64,000 nt of DNA from assembly GCA_024195585.1 (NCBI GenBank), contig SWBL01000173.1, forward strand, positions 40,534 to 104,533, in the 5' to 3' direction. The DNA is from Aureobasidium sp. EXF-3400. Taxonomy: Eukaryota; Ascomycota; Dothideomycetes; Dothideales; Saccotheciaceae. This document shows positions 19,647 through 28,420 of this stretch, piece by piece (positions within the stretch are counted from its first letter, which is position 1; every line of letters starts with the position of its first letter). The notes under the pieces were generated by a model that worked only from the letters and a program-made list of their open reading frames with translations, made no database searches and had not been told where the DNA came from. The translations under genes were made by a program, and so were the position numbers.

Positions 19647-21640
19647 CTATTTGTGAGCTACAAAGACAATGTCAGCAGATGAAATCAACAACGAGAGCAA
19701 TTAGCAAGACTTACGGATACCCTCCTCAGGCATGGGAGTGACGTCGACAACCTCGGCGGCCTTGGGCTTCTCGGCCTGCGACTTGTCGTCCTTCATGAAG
19801 GGGAAGGTAAGAACCTCCTTGATCGAGTAGTGGTTGGTAAGGAACATGACCATACGATCAATACCCATACCCCAACCACCAGTAGGCGGCAGACCGTACT
19901 CGAGAGCCTGGCAGAAAGTCTCATCGACAAGCTGAGCCTCGTCATCACCCTGCTCCTTCTGGCGAGCCTGCTCTTCGAAACGGAGACGCTGGTCAAAGGG
20001 ATCGTTCAACTCGGTGTAGGCGTTGACAATCTCCTTCTTGCAGACGAAGGCCTCGAAACGCTCACACAGACCCTTGTTGCTGCGGTGGTACTTGGCCAGA
20101 GGAGACATCATCTGGGGGTGACCGGTGATCATGGTGGGGTTGATGCACTTCTCCTCGATGAACTCGCCGACAAGCTTGTCGAGCATGCGGGCGTTTGTGA
20201 GGGGGGCGGAGCACTGGACATTCATCTTCTTGAGCATGCGCTTGAGGAACTCGTTGGTCTCGTCGCTGTGTAGTTGGTCGCCTTCGGGGAACTTCTCGCC
20301 GCAGGCCTCCTCGAGGGCGGGAATCATCTCGATGCGCTTCCAGGGCTTGGCCCAGTTGACGGTGTAGACTTCGCCGTGCTGGGTCTCGAACTTGGTCTCG
20401 TAGCCACCGGTCAAGTGCTTGACGAGGTTGGAAACGAGGTCCTCGGTGGTGTCCATAAGGTCGTAGACATCGGCATATGCCTCGTAGAACTCGCAAGTGG
20501 TGAACTCGGGGTTGTGGGTAAGATCGATACCCTCGTTACGGAACTGACGGCCAATCTCGTAGACACGCTCGAGACCACCAACAATCAGCTGCTTGAGGTA
20601 CAGCTCGGGAGCGATACGCATGTACAGCTCCATATCGAGGTCGTTGTGGTATGTCTTGAAGGGCTTTGCGGTGGCACCGCCGGCAATGGCGTTCATCATG
20701 GGAGTCTCGACCTCGATGAAGTCGCGGGTATCGAAGTAGTTGCGGATGTAAGTGACCATCTTGGAGCGGGTGATAAAAGTGCTGCGAGTGTGGTCGTTCA
20801 TGATCAGATCGAGGAACTTGCGGCGGTGACGCTGCTCCTGGTCCTTGAAGCCGTAGTACTCGTCGGGCAGCTGGTGCAGGCAGGGAGTGAGGAGAGTGAC
20901 CTCCTGGGCGAAGAGCGAGAGCTCACCCTGGTCGCGGTTGCGAGGGTTTGTGCGGCCGGGGTAACCCTTGATACCGATGATGTCGCCGCGGCGAAGGAGC
21001 TCGTGCTGCTCGGCGAAAGAGCGATCGCTGGTCGACTCTTGCGACTGGCACATGATCTGCATGCGGACACCCTCTGCGCGGACATCGTAGAAACAGAGGT
21101 TGGCACCTGACGAACGCTTGTTGAAGATACGGGCGCCGATGCACAGCGTCTTGTCCTTGAGGTGCTCGCCGGACTTGAGGTGACCGAACTCGGGCTCGAA
21201 CTTGCGCAAATCGTAGTCGACGTGGAACTTGTGGGGGTAAGGGTTGGGCTCGTGGCTCAGGCGGAGCTTCTGGATGGCTCTGCTGCGGATCTCAAAGTAC
21301 TGGTTGGGGTTCAGGTGGGCCTCCTCCTCTTCAGCGCTGACAGTCTTCTTCTTGGCTGGTGGTGCTGTGTTGGTGGCAGCCTTTTCGGCCTTCTTGGCCT
21401 CCTTTTCACGCTGCTTCTGGCGCTTCTTGACTGGCGAACCTCTCAGCACACTCTGTACACTCTGACACGGCCATGGACACACTCACGCTCGGTCTTGCTG
21501 ACCTTCTCGCCGGTCACCTCGTCAGTGTACAGGGTGGGAGCTGCGGCATTGTCGCCTGTAGTCAGCTCGCCCACCTTTTCGGTGACGTTGTTGACTGCCT
21601 CCTTGACAGCGTTGGCTGCTGCTTGTGCTTGGTCGGCCAT
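19647..21640 (-). CDS. KRS1: Cytosolic lysyl-tRNA synthetase
   Basis: Class IIb aminoacyl-tRNA synthetase charging tRNA-Lys. Exons 21487-21640, 19715-21430 and 19647-19657 give 626 residues. The N-terminal exon reads [19 protein letters not shown] and, after a 56-nt intron, [18 protein letters not shown] forms the Lys-rich tRNA-binding helix of eukaryotic LysRS. The OB-fold follows ([20 protein letters not shown]), then motif 2 ([20 protein letters not shown]) and motif 3 ([20 protein letters not shown]). The third exon is 11 nt and changes the end from a spurious IRKSC to EEGIPHK, the usual fungal C-terminus. No mitochondrial presequence is seen. Confidence 0.96.
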
Positions 21641-22075
21641 GGTTGTTGTGTGTATAAGAGCAGCTCTGACGCACCAAAGACGAAAAATGTCACTGCGGCT
21701 TCGCTCACAGTCATATCTAGTAACTCTTGGCACTCACCAGGAGCGGGGCTAGCACTATAACCCTGTCCTTCACATCTGCTACCCCTCTTGCAATGCTACA
21801 GAGCAATACACAGACCATAGAACACGGAATCTTAGATAGAATACTAGCTTGTAAGAAAAACATTATCTCATGGAGGAAATAAGGAGCAAGGGTAGACCAT
21901 TGTTCGCAGTAGAGAAATTATTGTCATTATGTTATTCAAAGTAGGTAGACATGATTAGAAATGAACAAATCCAATAAACATAATGGCATGAGAGATAGTA
22001 CGAAAAGTGGATCGAGCATCCAGAGTAAGCTGCTAGGAGTTCCAGCGCCCGAAAGTGGTGTCAGCTCACGAACAT
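21641..22075. other. Intergenic region
   Basis: Upstream of the lysyl-tRNA synthetase gene and downstream of the But2-domain gene, both on the minus strand. The part from 21840 to 22000 is A/T-richer and resembles 3' flanking DNA. No gene is visible. Confidence 0.4.
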
Positions 22076-23215
22076 CTAGCACACGGTGATGTAAAGACCA
22101 ATACTATACTCGCTGTCAGTATTCATCAATGAAGCAGGTATCCAGTGCAACTTACGGCGAAGGGTTGTAGTCCTGGAAATAGCTGAGAAACTCATCGCCC
22201 GAAGCCGACAGACTGAAGCCGATGGCAGAGTTGCCTGGGCAGGGGAAGGTTGCGATGACCGAAGATGTTCCAGGAGCCACCTTGGTCACTCCGTAGTCGG
22301 TAGCGACGCCTGGCTTGTTGTTGTATGTAGTGCTAGAGCTGGCAGGACCCTTGAGCATTGCAAAGTCGATTCCGCCAGAGCCCGAGAAATCAAAGGACGA
22401 AGTCTCCAAGTCCTTCTGCTCAGGGAATAGGAAGACCAGAGAACAAGTCTTTCCGCTGTCAGAGCTGGGAATGTCGAAGTTGTACAGACTGGACACAGTC
22501 TTGGAGATTGTGCCGTTGTACTGAGTGCCAAAAGCCTTGTCGGGCTGATTGGAGTCGACGGGAACAATGAGGTGGGGATACTCGTAAGCACCAGTAAGGG
22601 CAGCAGGACAAGTCTTGGGGGCTGGTGCAGGACAGCCTGACTTGCAGTTGTCTGCACTCAGAGTAATCGAGACACAGCCACCTTGGCCTGCTGGCGCAAC
22701 AGTGTAAATGTTGTAACCACCATTGTCTCCAGTAGGGCAAGACTTAAACTCGGTGTTGCCCTTGTAAGAGAGGGCACCATCACAAGAGACAGAAAAGCCA
22801 TCTGTAGGGCTAGCACCAACATCACATTGGAACTGGGTTGTTGGTGGGGTCAGGATGCAACCACGGCCATTACCATCGGTGAGGCCACCTTTGGAATCGA
22901 TACAGTAGGTTCCTTGCCCATTGGCAAGTCCAGAGGTTTGGCCAATTCTGTTCTGCCCATCGCCGAGCTGTGGAAGAAAACGCGTTAGTGGAAGGCATCT
23001 TGGAGGGCAAAGGATGGGGGGAGAGATGGATGGGGATGTACCTGGCCAACAACTCCACCGGGGCCACCAGACGCAGTCAGATGGAAGCAGCTAAAAGATA
23101 CATGGTTAGCAAACTGTCAGTAGAGAACTGCACACCTTACTCACCAGGTTGAGTCGCGAGCAATGAGTGCATCTGCTGCTGCAATGAGAGCCGCTGAGAC
23201 AAAGATAGATTTCAT
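22076..23215 (-). CDS. Secreted But2 C-terminal domain protein
   Basis: Exons 23145-23215, 23042-23090, 22156-22967 and 22076-22103 give 319 residues. A signal peptide (MKSIFVSAALIAAADALIAR) leads into STCCFHLTASGGPGGVVGQ, a Cys-rich module common in fungal extracellular proteins, then a Cys-paired middle part and a C-terminal half from YEYPHLIVPVDSNQPDKAFG to the end that matches the ubiquitin 3 binding protein But2 C-terminal family. Despite that family name, these fungal members are secreted or wall-associated; their function is unknown. The last exon (28 nt) adds IGLYITVC, with a Cys likely to pair. No GPI signal is evident. Local TATA-like TATATATAT lies about 110 bases upstream. Confidence 0.88.
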
Positions 23216-23323
23216 GATTGTGATTATGATAGTGAGAGAGAAAGCTGTTGGTGTATTGTCGGTCAATTGATAGTTGTTGCGATGATAATGAAGAGAAGGT
23301 AAATCAAGCTGCAGGGAATGGAC

Positions 23324-23332
23324 TATATATAT
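23324..23332 (-). promoter_or_regulatory. TATA-like element upstream of the But2-domain gene
   Basis: A run TATATATAT lies about 110 bases upstream of the start codon at 23215 on the minus strand. It is a plausible TATA box for a strongly expressed secreted protein; the call rests only on position and composition. Confidence 0.4.
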
Positions 23333-25082
23333 GTTCGATGTGTATGTGATGAAAGTAAGATCATAATTCATCAAGTTGACCTACCATCAGATCGTAAGAT
23401 GAGGAGTACCAGACAAGTGAGCTTGTTTGCATTAGGAATGTAAGAGCAGCAAAGCAATGATGTCGGCGATTGATCCTTCTCGTGTGGCCTGTCATGGTTG
23501 AGACTATTATTCCCGATACATCATACAAGGTCATCTGATGGACTTTTGATTGGCATCCTCCGAGGAGGATGTCGACGTTGGATTAGACTAGTCGATCTCT
23601 CAGAGCAGTTCACAGTCGAGGTATACCTAGCGCGATATATTGCTCGACACGCGGCGGATACGAGGTATGGACGGCGACACGGCATCTTGTGTGCTGTCAA
23701 ACGAGGTCTATACCAGCATCGCATCTTCCGTGGATGAGCGATACGAGAGGTTGTGTCGTGGTCGGAGTAATGGAAGAAATGATACGATACTCATCTGGAC
23801 TCGCAGGGCCTGAGGTCCGATGGACGTGAAACCACCCCCAGACAAAGCGGGGAGTGCAAGGCTTGGCAGACATCCTTCATACAACGTCGTCACGATTGAC
23901 CTGTGGTTTTACTCAAAACAAACAAGCTTCATGGGAAAGTCGGAATGACATTCTATTGATAGCTCTACCACATATCGAATGACAGAACGATCTGCGACCT
24001 TGATGGCCATGTGACAGACCCCTTAGTCAAGTTCTATCATCATGCCGCTATGATTCCAAAGGCAGGATGAGAATTCTGATTGATCCTACCGTCAGCACAA
24101 AGACAAGCATGCTCACAAGCAAGTGGTCTAGGACCAAGAATCTCGAAAAGCTTCTGTACTACGTGGCGAACGGATTATATCCTTGGCCGAGCTAGCATAC
24201 TTGATCTCGATGCTTCAGTCTTCCTCTCGAGCAGCAGTTGTCAACAAACGGTCGCTTGATCGCCCAGGCCTTGGAGTTCTTGTGCTCGAGACGACTAGTG
24301 CAGACGCTTGTTACTCCATTTCTGAATCTACTCTCGATGAGGTAAGAGGTTGCAGTATGGCCTTGGGCCGACATGCATTGAACAGTCATGCATTCGTGTT
24401 GACTTGGGCGTGCAAAAGCAATAGTCTGCTTTGACGATGTACAACTCAGGTCTGTGTGTGTCCACGGAAGAATGAGTTTCCGGGATAATAACCATATTGC
24501 AAGAAAATGTCGGTATAGATTTCGGGTCCAACCTCCCCATGTGCGAAGCTATGTCACGCAGTAGCTAGCACAACACCTTTGAGAAACAGGATAACATCCA
24601 TTGAGATACGATACTCCCTCGGTCCTCTTTGGACGCAAATCTAGTCAAAAACCTACTGTGCCTTTTGATAGCATTTATTCTGTAGACCCAAAGGAAGAGA
24701 ACAGGAGATACATACTTGCATCTTACTCCCCATCCTTCCTTGTCTCTTGGAGATCCATATGCTAGAGAAATACACAATAGATTTCCGACGGGAGATGCAT
24801 CCATAGAGAGCCGATGGTCTCACGACTCTCAATGGATGCGACCTGTTTCTAGTCACAAGATGGGTGTTGGATGACAAACACATTGGTATTTGAAGAGAGT
24901 GGTGTGTGCTTGCATTCGAGTAATCTACGACTTCTTTACGCTAAAGACCAGAGTTCAAGAGACCTGCCCCATCATCATGACCATAATTATCTCCTCGTAC
25001 CTTGAAACACTGAAAAAATCAATCGCGAAACGGCCTTCTAAACACCGCTGTGACATTCCACTCGCTTGCATCTTTGTGATAT

Positions 25083-25160
25083 TCCACTCTCTTTCTCTTC
25101 GATAACAATCCACTCTCTTTCTCTTCGATAACAGTCCGTTCTCTTTCTCTTCGACATCTT
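25083..25160. repeat. 26-nt direct tandem repeat, three copies
   Basis: Copies at 25083-25108, 25109-25134 and 25135-25160. The unit is TCC-A-C-TCTCTTTCTCTTCGATAACA-like; the first two differ at one base, the third is diverged at its start and end. It is C/T-rich on the plus strand and sits just beyond the 3' end of the F-box-like gene. Confidence 0.8.
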
Positions 25161-25223
25161 GTGTACCCTTGGTTAAGTGTCATACTGAGCGTAGTTGGAA
25201 CCCGTCACAGCTTCCATCGGTAG

Positions 25224-26483
25224 TCAAGCACTCTTGAACTTCTTTGCGGCACCAGCATCGCCACCAAAGACGACCTTGCGCTTGTAAGCTCTCTTGACCT
25301 TCTTGACAAGCTTGGGAGGCTTGGGCTGAGTGATAGCGGGACGCAGGAAAGCGTCGATGACAGCGTGCTCGCGGTTGGGATCGAAGGTCAACTGCTGAAT
25401 GCCGCGAAGGCGCTTCAGAGACGAGAAACCAGGAATCTTGGACAGGGTGGTGAACTTGCGGCGGCTGGCATTGATGGTGAAATGGCCAGCAGGGTCCTGG
25501 GTAGCTGACATGATCATAGTGAGCTTTTGAAGATGGTCGGACTCAGCGAGGAGTCTGGCACCAGCGGCAGCGACGGAGAGGTTCTCGTAGTGGAGCGAGA
25601 CATTGCGAATGTGCTTTCTTCTTTCAGGACCGATGTTCTGAAGGAAGGTCTTCAAGCTTCCCATGTCTCTGAATTGAAAGTGGTTCGAGTGGAAGAATTC
25701 AGGCATGGCATACTGGTGAACCTCCTTGTTCACCGAGAGGAGTGCGAGGAAGTCCTGCACGGGAGGCATAGTGAGGGCGTCCTGGGAGCGGGTATCCCAG
25801 ATGGGAACTTTCTCGTCGTAGGCCATGAATGATTTGTTACCCACGAGCAAACGGAAGCCGGAAACCTTGAGGACCATACGGCAGATCTTGAAGAGGAGCT
25901 CGGCAGGAAGACCCAGAAGAGGGCTTGCAGAGGTGCCCTTACCTAAGATGGCATGGGCGACATTGTTGCGCTTGCTCGAAGTTGCCTCAACAAAAGCATA
26001 AGCAGCGCCAGCAGTCATCGAGTAGACTCTCTGGTTGTTAGAGTCAAGCTTGGTGTGAACAGGGATGCCATAGGTGCGTAGATAGCTTGAGCGCTTGGTT
26101 AGCATAGTGACTCTAGAAGCGTGGAATATATGAGTGTTATGGACATACCTCTCTGTGCGGCGGGCAAGGTCATGGATACCCCGACCTTGGGTCTGATAGC
26201 CAGATCTTCCGAAGAAGAATCGAGCAGCCTGCTTCTGGAAGAAGCGGATGTTGAAGAAGGCAAACTCGCCGATCTGGGAAGTCAAGAGCCACTCGCCAGA
26301 CGAGTAAGCAAGAGCAAGCAAGACAAGCTCTTCATCAGAGAGTCTGCATCTGTTGTTGGACTGATACTTGTTGACGATCTTGTCGATACGGGATCTGATC
26401 AGCTTCTTCGAGCAACGCTCGGAAGATTTTCCGATAGTCTTGCGAAGCTCGGTCTGAGCGTTGTCCATACTGACAGCAGACAT
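25224..26483 (-). CDS. F-box-like hypothetical protein with LPAEL motif
   Basis: From the ATG at 26483 the frame encodes 419 residues (MSAVSMDNAQTELRKTIGKS). The middle contains SPLLGLPAELLFKICRMVLK, an F-box-like LP-x-EL opening, followed by FLALLSVNKEVHQYAMPEFF and FLQNIGPERRKHIRNVSL, the order seen in many fungal F-box-like proteins of unknown target. The C-terminus is very basic (KKVKRAYKRKVVFGG), suggesting nucleic-acid or nuclear association. The frame continues upstream to 26792, but that part is not conserved-looking; a CTCTCCAG just before the ATG hints at a 5' UTR intron. A stop-free 63-nt segment 26086-26148 (GTATGT donor, GCTAAC branch, CAAG acceptor) may be an intron, giving 398 residues. 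Confidence 0.75.
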   Translation of the reverse strand: MSAVSMDNAQTELRKTIGKSSERCSKKLIRSRIDKIVNKYQSNNRCRLSDEELVLLALAYSSGEWLLTSQIGEFAFFNIRFFQKQAARFFFGRSGYQTQGRGIHDLARRTERYVHNTHIFHASRVTMLTKRSSYLRTYGIPVHTKLDSNNQRVYSMTAGAAYAFVEATSSKRNNVAHAILGKGTSASPLLGLPAELLFKICRMVLKVSGFRLLVGNKSFMAYDEKVPIWDTRSQDALTMPPVQDFLALLSVNKEVHQYAMPEFFHSNHFQFRDMGSLKTFLQNIGPERRKHIRNVSLHYENLSVAAAGARLLAESDHLQKLTMIMSATQDPAGHFTINASRRKFTTLSKIPGFSSLKRLRGIQQLTFDPNREHAVIDAFLRPAITQPKPPKLVKKVKRAYKRKVVFGGDAGAAKKFKSA

Positions 26484-27182
26484 GATCTGGAGAGATAGGG
26501 CAGTTAGGTTGATATAGCAAAGGAGGAAGGGGAATAAGAGTAGTCGGACCTGATGTGATTGAAGGAATTGGTTCGAGGTACGTGAAGGGAGTTGGAGTAA
26601 GATAGCAGAAGTGATCGAAGATGAGATGCTGTGATGAAAAGAAGCGGGTCCTTGCCGAGATATTCGTCGAGAAATGCGTCGGGAATGCCGAGCCAGGTGG
26701 TGGAAAGTGAGCGAACAACACACATTGGCGGTATAGAGCATAGGCTGTGTAGATTTCAGCGCAGATCGCGTTGGGGCATAGTCATTGCACACGTCGAGCT
26801 CGACGCTGCAACACAGGGTAAAAGAGTTGAGGCCAGGCTGAGCATTGGATTGCTTTCAAGGGTACTGCCTGCTCGATGATGTGTTGTACTGGTTGAAACG
26901 AGAGAGGAAGATATATCGAGTGGAGGTCGGCAGGCTTCAGCTAACGGGTAAGTACTCCGAGCTTGTTCCGGTGGATTGTCCAGTGGCTTTATGGTCCTCT
27001 ATGCATGTCTCGTCTAGAGCAGTATGCTCTTTTGCCATAGGAAGAAGTGGTTGGTACAAAACGAGAGAGAAAGTGCCAAACACGAGGGTTGGATCAAACC
27101 AAAGAAGAAAGAAAGTCTATAGATGAAAGAGGCTATAGAACAAAGGGGTGATAGAATGATGGATATTATACAAGAAGGCAGA
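26484..27182. other. Intergenic region
   Basis: Upstream DNA of the F-box-like gene (open on the minus strand to 26792, probably by chance or as 5' UTR) and the 3' flank of the mS26 gene. No independent gene is supported. Confidence 0.4.
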
Positions 27183-28109
27183 CTAGAAGTCAGACTTGGA
27201 AGGCAACTGGCCTCCGGTCAACTCGGCAGCCATTCTGCGGACCCTAGCAGCAGTCAAGGCGGTATCTCTGTTCATGGCTGACTGGTTGAGAGCACCGCCA
27301 CGGACACCTCTGGCAGTTGCGGAATTGAGCATGTCAACAATGGAGCTGGGGGGGCTTGGAGTGTTGTCCCAAACACTGGCACCGTTGTTGCCGAAGCTAC
27401 GAGGCTGTGCAACAGTACCAAAAGCTTTGTCGATGGCAGTCGAGAGCTGAGCATCATTGACGATGAACTCGCGAGCATTGACGTAGAGCGAGTGCAGAGC
27501 GTCGCGGCGGTCTTCTTGACGAGCAGCCTGCTTCAGGGCATGTCGTTCACGCATCTCGGCCAGGCGGGCCTCTTTGTTCTGGTCTTGTAGAGGACCCTTC
27601 TGCAAAAGGCTGAGCAGGTTGGAGTCGACCGAGGGGGCAGTCAGACGCTCGTCTTCGCGTTCTGGGCGATGCAAACGCTCTTCACGTTCTTGTTGGCGAA
27701 GGGTGGCACGATTGGCCATATATTCATCCGACTTGACTCTACGATGCTGCAGAGCATTGAGACCCTCCTTCAAATTCTTCCTTCGCGAAGCGGCCATGCG
27801 CTCTTTCCAGACGGAGCGAGGATCATTGTGAGATTGTAGGCGAGAGGGTTCCTTGGTGGCTTGATCCAGCTTGAGAGGGGTCTTGGGATCCTGACCAGCA
27901 AAGACGTCACGTGGGACGGGGAGGATACCCTTAAGGCGTGTCTTGTCCGGGAGAGTTTGCTGAGGGGCCTGAGGAATGTCCATGTAGCGAGGAGATTCGG
28001 GGCCCAGGGCCAGCTGGGAGGCCGAGATGGAGAAATGGCGAGGAGCTGAGCGGGCAGCACATGAGGGGCATGTGTAAAGGCCAGTGGCCTGTGGTAGACG
28101 GACGGGCAT
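27183..28109 (-). CDS. PET123: Mitochondrial small-subunit ribosomal protein mS26 (Pet123 family)
   Basis: Intronless, 308 residues from the ATG at 28109. The N-terminus MPVRLPQATGLYTCPSCAAR is basic and Ser/Ala-rich with no acids, as in mitochondrial presequences. The body has an Arg/Lys/Glu-rich helical region typical of mS26 (NRATLRQQEREERLHRPERE and RERHALKQAARQEDRRDALH), followed by HSLYVNAREFIVNDAQLSTA, which is the most family-like segment, and a C-terminal tail ending GGQLPSKSDF. In yeast Pet123 is needed for mitochondrial translation. It is divergently transcribed from NOG2, with 311 bases between the start codons. The assignment relies on overall pattern, so it is a little less certain than the synthetases. 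Confidence 0.82.
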   Translation of the reverse strand: MPVRLPQATGLYTCPSCAARSAPRHFSISASQLALGPESPRYMDIPQAPQQTLPDKTRLKGILPVPRDVFAGQDPKTPLKLDQATKEPSRLQSHNDPRSVWKERMAASRRKNLKEGLNALQHRRVKSDEYMANRATLRQQEREERLHRPEREDERLTAPSVDSNLLSLLQKGPLQDQNKEARLAEMRERHALKQAARQEDRRDALHSLYVNAREFIVNDAQLSTAIDKAFGTVAQPRSFGNNGASVWDNTPSPPSSIVDMLNSATARGVRGGALNQSAMNRDTALTAARVRRMAAELTGGQLPSKSDF

Positions 28110-28420
28110 TGTGAGTCTTGTGGTGTGTGGAACAGTAGGTGATGCCTGCTTATTCGAGCCTGTCGTTGCTGCTGCTCTTCGATTGGCGACTGCGCGGGCT
28201 GTTCGCTGGTCTTGGCGGGCGTCGCTGCCAGAAAAAAAGAGGCAGCCAATCAAGAAGGCGCGGTCGCCGCAAAAGCCGGCCGTGCGCGCTGCGGAGTGCT
28301 AGTGGCCGCGCATAAAAAAAGTCCTTCTCTCCCTCGCTCTGCTTCGTCTTTGCGTGGGTTGTTCTGAGCTCCCTCCCTGCTACTTTTATTCTACCAGCAC
28401 ATCTCCGAGTCGCCGTCAAA
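28110..28420. promoter_or_regulatory. Bidirectional promoter region of mS26 and NOG2
   Basis: The two start codons face away from each other across 311 bases. The middle is GC-rich with GCGCGC-like words near 28275-28315 and an A-run before the NOG2 leader, which is C/T-rich. No specific factor site is claimed. Confidence 0.5.

Larger units (their letters stand above)
23216..25223. other. Two-kilobase gene-poor region
   Basis: Apart from the TATA-like promoter of the But2 gene and a short tandem repeat at 25083-25160, nothing is recognisable. All open frames are short, lack domains and lack convincing splice pairs. Base composition is not strongly AT-rich, so it does not look like a RIP-degraded transposon by eye. 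Confidence 0.45.

Noticed and set aside
20274..21110. Antisense open frame of 278 codons over lysyl-tRNA synthetase
   Set aside because: Shadow of a conserved sense gene; composition is Leu/Val/Gly-biased and nothing is recognisable.
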